Part shown: positions 30,726 to 40,103 of the stretch, one piece after another | Position numbering within the stretch: position 1 is the first letter of the stretch | Layout of the letters: each line of letters opens with the position of its first letter | Source: Akkermansiaceae bacterium | GTDB taxonomy: Bacteria > Verrucomicrobiota > Verrucomicrobiia > Verrucomicrobiales > Akkermansiaceae | Assembly (NCBI GenBank): GCA_029252325.1 | Contig: JAQXBQ010000200.1 | Coordinates: 1 to 41,163 of the forward strand | Length of the DNA: 41,163 bases | Direction: 5' to 3' | Position numbers and translations under genes: made by a program | The notes under the pieces: model-generated | What the model was told of the DNA's origin: nothing | The model's database searches: none | The model's input: the letters and a program-made list of their open reading frames with translations, nothing else

Positions 30726-30919
30726 GACTGGAAATAAGGTGGAATGAAGGGCAACAGAACATGCCCATGGCCGTGGCGGCGGGTTCTGATAACATCAATT
30801 GCTGGAATGAAAATGCAAAATAGCCTAAATTTAACATTTTTCGCTTGGCAAATACCGATTCTTCGTACAATTTCCGCCCCCTGCCACCTACGGCAAACCT
30901 ATTTCTAAACAATCAGATT

Positions 30920-31177
30920 ATGCTTACTCTCAGACTCAACCGCCAAGGCACCAAAGATCGTCCCTTCTACAAGATCGTTGCTGTCGACAGCCGCAAGCGC
31001 CGTGACGGCCGCTACATCGAGCAGATTGGCTCATACAATCCTATGGATGACGGGGTTAACTTCACCCTCGATGTCGCCAAGGCTGAAGATTGGATCGCCA
31101 AAGGGGCCCAGCCTTCAGATACCGTGCGTGACATTATCAAGAAAGCGCGTAAAGAATCACTCTCATCCGAAGCTTAA
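30920..31177 (+). CDS. rpsP: 30S ribosomal protein S16
   Basis: [42 protein letters not shown]; track start 30845 rejected in favour of ATG 30920. Confidence 0.95.
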   Translation: MLTLRLNRQGTKDRPFYKIVAVDSRKRRDGRYIEQIGSYNPMDDGVNFTLDVAKAEDWIAKGAQPSDTVRDIIKKARKESLSSEA

Positions 31178-31209
31178 TCCAACGATTTCGGAACGCCTTA
31201 TTTATTTTT

Positions 31210-31238
31210 AACGCATCGACTCAGGTCGATGCGTTTTT
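31210..31238 (+). terminator. Rho-independent terminator after rpsP
   Basis: aACGCATCGAC-TCAG-GTCGATGCGTTTTTG: perfect stem plus T-run. Confidence 0.9.
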
Positions 31239-31283
31239 GTTTGAACAGACATGAGTTCTGTCTAAATTGAGTTTGTAATAATC

Positions 31284-32180
31284 ATGGAAGATATACCCGC
31301 CGTTCAAATCAACCACTTGGTCAAGGAGTTCCCTTCTCCTTTCCGAAAAACAAAAATACGAGCTGTTGATGACGTATCACTGACAATCATGCCCGGTGAA
31401 GTCTATGGACTGATCGGTCCTAACGGATCTGGCAAGTCAACAACGATGAAAGCCCTGCTTGGGCTGCTCAGACCCACCGCTGGAAGTTGTTACGTTTTCG
31501 GGAAAAATTCGCTTAAGACAGACTCCAGACAAGAGATCGGATTCTTACCTGAAAACCCTTATTTTTACAAACACCTCAGTGGCGAGGAGACTTTACGCTT
31601 TTATGCAAAGCTCTGCGGTATGCGAGGCAAGGCTCTCAATAACCATGTAGATAAGATGCTGGAAATGGTATCTCTTCAGGATGCGCGCAAGCGCAGAGTT
31701 GGTGGGTATTCCAAAGGCATGCTTCAAAGAATCGGCCTCGCACAGGCACTCATTCACGAACCTCGCTTAATCATCCTTGATGAACCCACTGCTGGCGTTG
31801 ACCCCGTTGGCTCTCGTGAGATCAGAGACCTTATTGTTCAGCTCAAGGATAAGGGCGTAACCGTCTTTCTCTGCTCCCACCTGCTCGAACAAGTTCAAGA
31901 AGTTTGCGATCACGTAGGCATTATTTTTAACGGGAAAATTGTCAAAGCTGGGCCGCTAGAAGATCTTATTGCTATTGAAGATCAAACCGAAATATTAATT
32001 AAAGATGCGGGTCCACGCACACTTGCACGAATCAAGGCTGTGATTGCTGATTCTGAAAATGCCGATTTTATAAGTATGGGCAAACCTCGGACAACACTCG
32101 AAAGACTATTCCTCGATGAAGCTAAAAAATCCAACGCAACAACTATGACTGCAGACCAGAAAGGAGGAGACCGTGCGTAG
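31284..32180 (+). CDS. ABC transporter ATP-binding protein (ABC-2 exporter type)
   Basis: GLIGPNGSGKSTTMKALLGLLRP; YSKGMLQRIGLAQALIHEPRLIILDEPTAGVDP. Confidence 0.93.
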   Translation: MEDIPAVQINHLVKEFPSPFRKTKIRAVDDVSLTIMPGEVYGLIGPNGSGKSTTMKALLGLLRPTAGSCYVFGKNSLKTDSRQEIGFLPENPYFYKHLSGEETLRFYAKLCGMRGKALNNHVDKMLEMVSLQDARKRRVGGYSKGMLQRIGLAQALIHEPRLIILDEPTAGVDPVGSREIRDLIVQLKDKGVTVFLCSHLLEQVQEVCDHVGIIFNGKIVKAGPLEDLIAIEDQTEILIKDAGPRTLARIKAVIADSENADFISMGKPRTTLERLFLDEAKKSNATTMTADQKGGDRA

Positions 32181-33084
32181 AAATGCTTTTTTCTCACCGG
32201 CTCGCATTTTCGTGATTGCAAGCCACACCTTCACACACTTGGTGCGCATGAAGGTCTTTTACTTCTTAGGCGTCTTCGCCGTATTAATGCTTGCAGCTAG
32301 CTTCTTTGAGATGCCATGGAGCAGAACCACCGAGGACAGCGCAGAACAAGAACTTATCGTCTTGAAGAGCACTGCAATGGGTGCAATGGCAATGTTCTCT
32401 ATATTGTTTGCCATCGCCGCTACGGCATTGCTCATTCCCAAGGACCTGGAGGACAGGACTCTTTATACGATTCTCAGTAAACCCGTACCCAGATTAGACT
32501 ATCTCATTGGGAAGCTAGCCGGCGTTTTGATTCTTGTGACGGTGTCTCTCCTCTTGATGAATGGGCTGCTCTCAATCATTTTACATTTTAAAACTGAGGA
32601 ACTCTTACTCGTTGAAATGGCGAAGGCAGAAGCACACGGCTGGTCAGCTGAGCACCTCGAATTACGTTTGTCTGCAGTGGCACAGCAAGGAGTAACATGG
32701 ACTCTTCAGGCTGGCATTGGAGCCATTCTCTTCAAGGCTATGGTCATGGCATCATTAGCTCTGCTCATCTCAACGTTTTCGAGCTCCACCTTATTCACCA
32801 TCGTAATTGCGGTTGTGATTTATTTCATGGGTCACTTTACAGAAGATGCACGCAACTACTGGCTACACAGCCAAAGTGGCGGAGTCTCGAAAGAGGTCAA
32901 GCTCATGACTCAGGGTATTGCCCTTATCTTCCCTGACTTCCAGTTATACAACATTATTGATTCCACGATCGAGGGCAAGAAAGTGCCCCAAGGAATTTTC
33001 ACACGGCTCGCTATCTTAACACTCTTTTATTCAGGCATCTACAGTGTTTTGGCTTGGTTCACCTTCAGAAAAAAAGAATTTTAA
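32173..33084 (+). CDS. ABC-2-type transporter permease
   Basis: Multiple hydrophobic segments; PKDLEDRTLYTILSKPVPRLDYLIGKLAGVL typical of ABC-2 permeases; 8-bp overlap with the ATPase gene. Confidence 0.88.
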   Translation: MRRNAFFSPARIFVIASHTFTHLVRMKVFYFLGVFAVLMLAASFFEMPWSRTTEDSAEQELIVLKSTAMGAMAMFSILFAIAATALLIPKDLEDRTLYTILSKPVPRLDYLIGKLAGVLILVTVSLLLMNGLLSIILHFKTEELLLVEMAKAEAHGWSAEHLELRLSAVAQQGVTWTLQAGIGAILFKAMVMASLALLISTFSSSTLFTIVIAVVIYFMGHFTEDARNYWLHSQSGGVSKEVKLMTQGIALIFPDFQLYNIIDSTIEGKKVPQGIFTRLAILTLFYSGIYSVLAWFTFRKKEF

Positions 33085-33993
33085 ATGCGAACTGCCGTTC
33101 AAATCGTTGTCATTTTTGTTGTCCTTCTGGTCTTTGGCTTTGCCAAATATCAGCATGAGGATCGACTAAGCCGCGATATGGTAAGTCATAAGTTAATCCA
33201 GCCACCTCTCCGTGATGGCACAAGCCTTCAATTGGGTCAAACAGGAGCTGCTGTCGCACTCGGCGGCTTGCGATCTCTCGTCGCTGCGATATGGAACTTC
33301 AGAGCATTTATTCATTTTGAAGAACTCAATTGGATCAAGGTGGAAGAGGCCTATGAAGTTACTACAACGCTTCAGCCAGAAACCACATACTATTGGGAAA
33401 CAGGAGCATGGCATCTCCATACTAATGCATCAAGCTACTTCAGGGAGAACAACGATTTAAGCCCCTACAGACGAAAATCGATGCAAAAACGTTACATTGA
33501 AAAAGGATCATCCTTTCTTGAACTTGGCATTACACACAACCCTGACAATTGGAAACTACATCGCAACCTCTCGCGTATATGGAGTGATCATCACAAAATC
33601 CCAGATATCAAACGCGCAATAAAACACTTCGATAACACACTCAATTGTAAAAGTTTACCTGAATTTAGGCGCGCTCAAACTCAAAGATTTAAATACTACG
33701 CAATGACACGGCTCGATACCATCCAAGAGGAAACTTATCGCCTTGGATGCGAGCTTTTCAAGGCGTCTACTGATAACCATTTACCCAAACTATCCTGTAC
33801 TCTTTTTGCATTGCAAAATGCACTTAACATTCCACAAAAGGAGCGCATTCCTGACAGCGAGCTCTTCCCAAATAGTGAAATGCAACTAGCTTGGCTAAAG
33901 CACTACATCGCAGCGAAAAAAATCGGCTACCCCATGAATGGAGTTGATTTGAAAATTCAACAGTTGGAAACAAAGGCGCTATTCAAACTTTGA
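33085..33993 (+). CDS. Uncharacterised membrane-anchored protein, possibly TPR-like, third gene of the ABC operon
   Basis: ATG directly follows the permease stop; one N-terminal hydrophobic helix, then helical repeats (YIEKGSSFLELGITHNPDNWKLHRNLSRIW). Confidence 0.7.
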   Translation: MRTAVQIVVIFVVLLVFGFAKYQHEDRLSRDMVSHKLIQPPLRDGTSLQLGQTGAAVALGGLRSLVAAIWNFRAFIHFEELNWIKVEEAYEVTTTLQPETTYYWETGAWHLHTNASSYFRENNDLSPYRRKSMQKRYIEKGSSFLELGITHNPDNWKLHRNLSRIWSDHHKIPDIKRAIKHFDNTLNCKSLPEFRRAQTQRFKYYAMTRLDTIQEETYRLGCELFKASTDNHLPKLSCTLFALQNALNIPQKERIPDSELFPNSEMQLAWLKHYIAAKKIGYPMNGVDLKIQQLETKALFKL

Positions 33994-34105
33994 CTAGCAG
34001 ACCAAATTCAAGTCGAACGCAGTAGGTTTAAGATCCAGCGACAAGCTATTACTATTCTTTTACACAGAGCTGATCCAAGACCCCCATTAAAAATATATCA
34101 AAGAT

Positions 34106-34828
34106 ATGAGAATCGCATTGTTCAGTGACATCCACGCCAACCTTGAAGCATTAGATGCTGTTTTGGCTGATTCTGCTGCTCAAAGTTGTGACAGCCATAT
34201 CTGCCTCGGAGACATTGTAGGCTACAATGCCGACCCAGTAGCCTGTGTTGAAAAAATACAATCCTTAGTGTGCCCTGTGGTCAAAGGAAACCACGATCAG
34301 GACAGCAGCAGTGATAGCTCTCTGGACATGATGAACTCAAATGCTGCTGAAGCAATACGCTGGACCCGTGAGCAGCTCAGTCCAGATCAGCGTATGTGGC
34401 TCGCGCGCCTAAGATTAGTGCGGCAGATCCAGGACTTCACCGTTGTTCACTCTACACTCGATCAGCCTACATCATGGAATTATGTAACCAATAAATTCGA
34501 TGCGATGGCTAGTTTTTCATACCAGGTGACCCCCGTTTGTTTTTACGGCCACACACACGTTCCACGTATTTTTGTCAGCGACAACCGTGTTCATGAAGTT
34601 CCCGCTGAATCTGTTGTGATCGAAGCTGGATCAAAATATTTTCTCAATACAGGAGCTGTCGGTCAACCACGTGACGGTGATTGGCGTGCCTCTTATTGCA
34701 TTTACGATACCGACCGAAAGACAGTTCACTTTCGCCGTGTTGAATACGACATTCAGACAACACAGGCAAAAATAATAGCCGCAGGGCTTCCTGAGTTTCT
34801 TGCTCAAAGACTGGCTCAAGGTCGCTAG
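34106..34828 (+). CDS. Metallophosphoesterase family protein
   Basis: MRIALFSDIHANLEALDAVL, CLGDIVGYNADP, VKGNHDQD, FYGHTHVPRIF. Confidence 0.92.
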   Translation: MRIALFSDIHANLEALDAVLADSAAQSCDSHICLGDIVGYNADPVACVEKIQSLVCPVVKGNHDQDSSSDSSLDMMNSNAAEAIRWTREQLSPDQRMWLARLRLVRQIQDFTVVHSTLDQPTSWNYVTNKFDAMASFSYQVTPVCFYGHTHVPRIFVSDNRVHEVPAESVVIEAGSKYFLNTGAVGQPRDGDWRASYCIYDTDRKTVHFRRVEYDIQTTQAKIIAAGLPEFLAQRLAQGR

Positions 34829-34848
34829 AAAATGGCACCAGAAATTGA

Positions 34849-35283
34849 CTAGTCATCGAAACCATCTTGACCAGCGAGGCTTAAAGCTTGCCAAATGGGA
34901 ACATCAGCCGGCGCCCATTTTAGGCTGCCGCATTGGTTTAACTTTACCCAGCGAAGTTCAGCATGCTCAAGGGCTCTCGGTTGACCTAGACTCAGACTAC
35001 AAATGAACGGCCACAAGCGTATTGAATACTCAGGGTAGTGATGCTCTACTTTAGGCAACGCCATGCAAACCTCAATCTCGCAAGCTAGCTCTTCTATGAT
35101 CTCACGCTTGATTGCTGACCTGAAATCCTCACCCGCTTCTACCTTTCCACCGGGAAACTCCCAGCAACCAGCCAGCACCTTACCCATGGGACGCTTGCAA
35201 ACTAGCAGTCTCTTATCCTGATCGCTTATAATCGCACAAACAACGTCAATCACGTTAAACATTCTACCCCACATTTCGACCAT
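34849..35283 (-). CDS. MutT-type (deoxy)nucleoside triphosphate pyrophosphohydrolase, NUDIX
   Basis: NUDIX box GGKVEAGEDFRSAIKREIIEELACEI preceded by RPMGKVLAGCWEFP. Track start 35394; ATG at 35281-35283 (MVEMWGRM) or 35262 more likely. Confidence 0.87.
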   Translation of the reverse strand: MVEMWGRMFNVIDVVCAIISDQDKRLLVCKRPMGKVLAGCWEFPGGKVEAGEDFRSAIKREIIEELACEIEVCMALPKVEHHYPEYSIRLWPFICSLSLGQPRALEHAELRWVKLNQCGSLKWAPADVPIWQALSLAGQDGFDD

Positions 35284-35296
35284 AAAACAACCTACA

Positions 35297-36103
35297 ATGT
35301 CCCCGACGAATACTCCTCTCGAAGATGATGCCTGTGACATCATCGCCAAAGCTATGCATGGCCTGGGTCTATCAGCAACGCAACTTGCTGGCAAAGCGAA
35401 GCTCTCAGAAAACGATGTCCATACTACCCTCCAGGGCCACTACGAAGATCATACATTAAGATCACTGTCACTTGCACTTGAGCTTTCACCTCTCGCCTTA
35501 ACAGGTATTGCTTGCTACCACCCTGAGATCAGCCCACCGAATGGACTTATTAGAATTGTCTCTGCATTTGGTCATGCGGGAGTAAATGCATACATGATCG
35601 TCAAAGACAAACATGCTGTAATCTTCGATACAGGAACAGATGCATCTCCTCTCTTCAGCTATCTTGAGCAATATCAACTGATACTGGATGCTCTATACAT
35701 CACCCACCGGCATCATGACCACGTTGCAGCTATTAAAAGATTTGATAAAACTCGAATTATTTACCCAGAAGATACAAAGCACGGCCAAAAAGAGAATATC
35801 CTCTCTGGTGAACAGCTCACCACTATTGATGTAAGCGGTCATTCTAATCCCGCAAAAGCCTATTACTATGATGGTCTAGACACCTCTGTTTGTATTGTTG
35901 GCGATAGTGTATTTGCTGGATCTATGGGAAAGTGCCCCGACACCAAAAGCTATAAGCAAGCCCTGAGAACTGCGCGAGAAAACCTCATGAGCCTGCCCCC
36001 AGACACCATACTCTGCCCGGGTCATGGCCCACTCACCTCCATAGCTTGCGAACAAGCAAGCAACCCCTTCTTGGCCAACACACGGGACGATTTTCAACAG
36101 TGA
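35297..36103 (+). CDS. MBL-fold metallohydrolase with N-terminal HTH-like domain
   Basis: MBL motif THRHHDHVAAI, VGDSVFAGSMG, LCPGHGPLTS; N-term LGLSATQLAGKAKLSENDVHTTLQGHYEDHTLRSLSLALELSPLAL resembles an XRE-type HTH. Confidence 0.8.
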   Translation: MSPTNTPLEDDACDIIAKAMHGLGLSATQLAGKAKLSENDVHTTLQGHYEDHTLRSLSLALELSPLALTGIACYHPEISPPNGLIRIVSAFGHAGVNAYMIVKDKHAVIFDTGTDASPLFSYLEQYQLILDALYITHRHHDHVAAIKRFDKTRIIYPEDTKHGQKENILSGEQLTTIDVSGHSNPAKAYYYDGLDTSVCIVGDSVFAGSMGKCPDTKSYKQALRTARENLMSLPPDTILCPGHGPLTSIACEQASNPFLANTRDDFQQ

Positions 36104-36129
36104 AATAAATCAAGTGCTATCACTCTGCC

Positions 36130-37230
36130 TTAGTAGCACTGGCTATCACAAAGCAGACCTAAAAACTCAGGCATCATCGCACAATACAGCGAATTGTTGC
36201 CACCTCTCGATAACTGATTCATGACAAGCTCAGCTGAATCATCACTATTAGAGGGGGTGCAACGCTCAAAACGATGCTCTCCTGCATGAAGTTCTTGGCG
36301 AATATAGGGCGAACCAGTATCACGCGTGACTCGAAGCTCTAAGCCAGGTGCTATGAACTCCATCTTCCCGACAGGTGCAGATAAAGGGTCGGTCACAACT
36401 TGTGCAACCAAGCTAGATCCTTCCGCTGTTTCATAGTAGTAGACATCTCCGTGATCGCTATCCAGCGACAGCTCACTACTACGTTTCCACCCAGTTCTTT
36501 GAATCACCCATGCCAACAACTGAAGTCCAGCCATTCGGTGCTCAGGGTGCACCACAACTTTCAAATCGCTGACATGCTCTAGAGCATTCACAGCCATTGG
36601 ATCATCGAACAAACCCGCAATCGCCATGCGAATTTGAGAACTGCGCGTCCATTCAATATCCATAGGCAACAATGATTGCTCGCTTTGCATAGCCTCACTG
36701 ACGCAAGCGTATGCTTCCATCGGATTTGACCACTCTGAACTATCAAAAATAAAACGATCGATCAAGCTATACAGGCGTTCAGAAAACAATGAGCTCAACT
36801 CCCCTTGCCACCAGAACACGAGCGGCAGATCACTGCTGAGGTGAGAAAACACAGTATTACGGAGCCTACCGGTCGACCTTCCTGTGAGCTGGAATGCGAC
36901 CTGTTCACAACAAACACTTTTTCGTCCATGAGACAAATGACAGTGCGCCGTAATCCACGCGCGGATAGAAGCTTCAGGGTTGTCACGATCGACCCCAATC
37001 AACAGAGCCCGACAGGCATGCTCTCGGGTAATGATTTGAACGTATTCCGAGTTTTTAATGATCGCGCCATTACGCTCGGAGTAGACCGCTAGATTAACTA
37101 GAGAAGCATTCGTACTGGCCTTATCTTCCTCCCACAGCAAATGAAGCTCCTTGTCGACATCAGCAATAGCCACCTCTTTACCTAGGGCTAGTGCATAATC
37201 ATTGTCTGTGTAGTCAGTCATCATTGCCAC
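36130..37230 (-). CDS. opcA: Glucose-6-phosphate dehydrogenase assembly protein OpcA-like
   Basis: LPLVFWWQGELSSLFSERLYSLIDRFIFDSSEW pattern plus 3-bp spacing to zwf. Confidence 0.8.
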   Translation of the reverse strand: MAMMTDYTDNDYALALGKEVAIADVDKELHLLWEEDKASTNASLVNLAVYSERNGAIIKNSEYVQIITREHACRALLIGVDRDNPEASIRAWITAHCHLSHGRKSVCCEQVAFQLTGRSTGRLRNTVFSHLSSDLPLVFWWQGELSSLFSERLYSLIDRFIFDSSEWSNPMEAYACVSEAMQSEQSLLPMDIEWTRSSQIRMAIAGLFDDPMAVNALEHVSDLKVVVHPEHRMAGLQLLAWVIQRTGWKRSSELSLDSDHGDVYYYETAEGSSLVAQVVTDPLSAPVGKMEFIAPGLELRVTRDTGSPYIRQELHAGEHRFERCTPSNSDDSAELVMNQLSRGGNNSLYCAMMPEFLGLLCDSQCY

Positions 37231-37233
37231 CTC

Positions 37234-38766
37234 CTAAAGCCTTCTCCATTTATGACCATTTTCGCCCAACAGGTCGTCTGCTTCTTTTGGCCCCCATGTA
37301 CCAGCAACATATTCTGACATCACTGGTGTCTCTTTTGATTGATGCCAAGCATGGTGGATATGATCAATAAACTTCCAAGCTTCTTCCACTTCATCTCGAC
37401 GGGCAAACAAGGTCGCATCGCCAGCCATTGAGTCCAAGAGCAGCCGCTCGTAAGCCTCCGGGCTACCTTTACCAAAACTCGTAGCATAATGAAAATCCAT
37501 CTTCACTGGCTCCATGCGCAAGCTAGAACCAGGTATTTTAGATACCATACGTAGCGAGATACCCTCATCAGGTTGGATACGCATAACGAGGACATTTCCA
37601 CCGGGAACTCCGCCGGACAGCGCGTTAAACAATACCGTTGGGGGCTCTTTGAAATGAATTGATATCTCGGTAGCTTTCTTTGGAAGCTGTTTGCCCATGC
37701 GGACATAAAAGGGAACACCACTCCAGCGCCATGTATCAACAAGCACGCGCAATGCTACATAAGACTCAGTCATCGACTCCGGGTCAACTCGATCCTCGTC
37801 GCGATACCCGACCACATTTTCGCCATCAACATGTCCGGCCACATATTGGGCACGCACAACATTTTCAGCGACAAGCTCTGGCGTATCCCACTGCCTCAAC
37901 GAACGTAAAACCTTGACCTTTTCATCCCTAACTCCATCTGCAGAAAGATCGGTTGGGGGCTCCATTGCAACTAAGCTTAATAACTGTAGCAGATGATTTT
38001 GCACCATATCCCGCATAGCACCAGAGCTGTCATAGTAACCGCCTCTACCACCCTCCATACCGAGATTCTCGGAGCAAGTAATTTGAATCTGCTCAATACA
38101 GCGGTTGTTCCACAAAGGCTCAAAAATAGCGTTTGCAAATCTCAGCACCATAATGTTTTGGGCTGTCTCTTTTCCTAGGTAGTGATCGATTCGGTAGGTA
38201 TCACGCTCCCTAAATGTCTTACTGACAACCTTATTGAGGTGTTTAGCAGTAGGCAAATTGGTCCCAAACGGTTTTTCGACGATAACCCGGGACCAAAAAC
38301 CTTTTTTGTTATGGTTGATACCAGCTTCCTTAATGTTTGCCAAAATATCATCAAAATATTCTGGCGCACTAGCAATATAGAACAACCTGTGACCACTGCC
38401 CCCTCGCTCACGGTCAATCTCGTCGAGTCGTTCAGATAGGCGCGCATAGCCACTGGCATCCTGAAACTCACTCTGATGGTAATGAATATTTTCAGCGTAA
38501 TCTTCCCATATTGAGTCATCATGGCCGCTTCTCGAAACCTTCTGATTAACCTCTTTAAGACCTAGTCGAAATTCTTGATCGGACTTATCTCGCCGAGCAA
38601 AGCCAATGATCTTTACACCTGCCGGCAAAGCCCCTTCCACCTGCAGGTTATACAAAGCCGGTATCAACTTGCGATGGGTAAGATCACCAGTAGCACCAAA
38701 AATAACCACCGTGCAGGCCTCAGGCCGAGAGCGAGATTCCAAATCTTTGCGGAATGGGTTTTTCAT
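37234..38766 (-). CDS. zwf: Glucose-6-phosphate 1-dehydrogenase
   Basis: VVIFGATGDLTHRKLIPALYNL; RIDHYLGKETAQNIMVLRFANAIFEPLWN; VEKPFGTNL. ATG at 38764-38766 preferred over track start 38802. Confidence 0.96.
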   Translation of the reverse strand: MKNPFRKDLESRSRPEACTVVIFGATGDLTHRKLIPALYNLQVEGALPAGVKIIGFARRDKSDQEFRLGLKEVNQKVSRSGHDDSIWEDYAENIHYHQSEFQDASGYARLSERLDEIDRERGGSGHRLFYIASAPEYFDDILANIKEAGINHNKKGFWSRVIVEKPFGTNLPTAKHLNKVVSKTFRERDTYRIDHYLGKETAQNIMVLRFANAIFEPLWNNRCIEQIQITCSENLGMEGGRGGYYDSSGAMRDMVQNHLLQLLSLVAMEPPTDLSADGVRDEKVKVLRSLRQWDTPELVAENVVRAQYVAGHVDGENVVGYRDEDRVDPESMTESYVALRVLVDTWRWSGVPFYVRMGKQLPKKATEISIHFKEPPTVLFNALSGGVPGGNVLVMRIQPDEGISLRMVSKIPGSSLRMEPVKMDFHYATSFGKGSPEAYERLLLDSMAGDATLFARRDEVEEAWKFIDHIHHAWHQSKETPVMSEYVAGTWGPKEADDLLGENGHKWRRL

Positions 38767-38933
38767 AATTGTGATGTAACGAGGAGATAGTTTGCCGGTC
38801 ACTTCCTATTCATAGCACTCAGATTCCAGCAAAATGTTGTGTTATTGTAATGGTGTTACTCATCTCATCAAGCCAAACCATCAACTGATCCAGACATCTT
38901 GGACTGTAGCATTATGAGCAAGATCAATAATTA

Positions 38934-39956
38934 CTAACCAAAAGCCGTGAGAAATGCCACCTCAAGAGCCAACTGTTCTTGAACATTAGTTTCCAAATTA
39001 GCCCGCAACTCTTCAATACCCTCCATCCTATGAAGCAAGTTATTGATCGTATGATTTGATGCTACCGATTCTGTAGTGTCTCGTTCGGCAGGAAAGTCCA
39101 ACTGCCCTACCAAACATTTCTGACGCACGACATCCCCCATCCAGCAAACCAATGTCTCAATGAGCTTCTCACGCTCATTAAGATATTCAGACTCCGTTAG
39201 CGCTAGGTAGTATTTCTCACGGTTTTTGAGCCAGTCACCACTGTCTGTTGTATTCTTATACTTTTTGCTCTCTTCTTTAAATGCGATGTCATTGCATTTG
39301 CTTATCTCTGATTTTTGTTGTGCCAAAATCGCACTGAAGGAAGCTCGCAGCGTTAAGGCCGCCTGCATATTACCGACACCTTGCTTACTCATCGAAGCCA
39401 GAGCAGACAATAGCTCCTGACTTGCCTCACCAACAACGCTCTGATCTGCCAGTGCCATGAGTGGCAACTTGACACAGCGCGACAACACGGTTGGCAATAA
39501 AAGCTCAGGAGAATCACTGACTAAAAGCAGTAAACATTCAGGCGGTGGCTCTTCCAAAGTTTTCAAAAAAGCATTTTCCGCACCTACCCCCATTCGGTCT
39601 GCACCAATAACAACCCCTACTTTCCACTTTCCTGGCGCTGATGCTACGTGGAAAGATTTTTCCAAATCCCGCATATCCTCCACGGTAATACGGCGAGATT
39701 TTGACCGAGGCCTAACCACCCTGACCAAGTCACCTTCGAGCTCGTCTAGTGATTTCTCTTCAGGAATCTCAACTTCACCAAATAGATTATTTCCCGTGAG
39801 GCCATTGTCATCAGGATTAACCATTTGTATGATTCGCGCTGCCAGCGAAGCCTTGCCACTTCCCGCCGGCCCTGTGATCAGGAAAGCATGCGCCAACCTG
39901 CCTCTGTCGTGTGCCTCTTCTATTAAACCAAACGCTTTGTCTGCTGTGTAAGCCAT
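38934..39956 (-). CDS. holB: DNA polymerase III delta-prime-like subunit (clamp loader AAA+)
   Basis: HAFLITGPAGSGKASLAARII; GADRMGVGAENAFLKTLEEPPPECLLLLVSDSPELLLPTVLSRC. ATG at about 39956 preferred. Confidence 0.82.
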   Translation of the reverse strand: MAYTADKAFGLIEEAHDRGRLAHAFLITGPAGSGKASLAARIIQMVNPDDNGLTGNNLFGEVEIPEEKSLDELEGDLVRVVRPRSKSRRITVEDMRDLEKSFHVASAPGKWKVGVVIGADRMGVGAENAFLKTLEEPPPECLLLLVSDSPELLLPTVLSRCVKLPLMALADQSVVGEASQELLSALASMSKQGVGNMQAALTLRASFSAILAQQKSEISKCNDIAFKEESKKYKNTTDSGDWLKNREKYYLALTESEYLNEREKLIETLVCWMGDVVRQKCLVGQLDFPAERDTTESVASNHTINNLLHRMEGIEELRANLETNVQEQLALEVAFLTAFG

Positions 39957-40103
39957 TCCTATACACTGTGCCAAGCTGAGTAAATTCGGCAACTTGAAAA
40001 GCTATTTTAACCATAAGAAAAAACAAAGTTACTGACGCGTGTCGTTATACATCGACAGAAGAATAATAAATCATCACATTTATTGCTCACTCACATAATC
40101 ATC

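Noticed and set aside
39457-39951. 164-aa plus-strand ORF
   Set aside because: Antisense to holB-like gene; Ser/Pro-rich composition typical of shadow ORFs.
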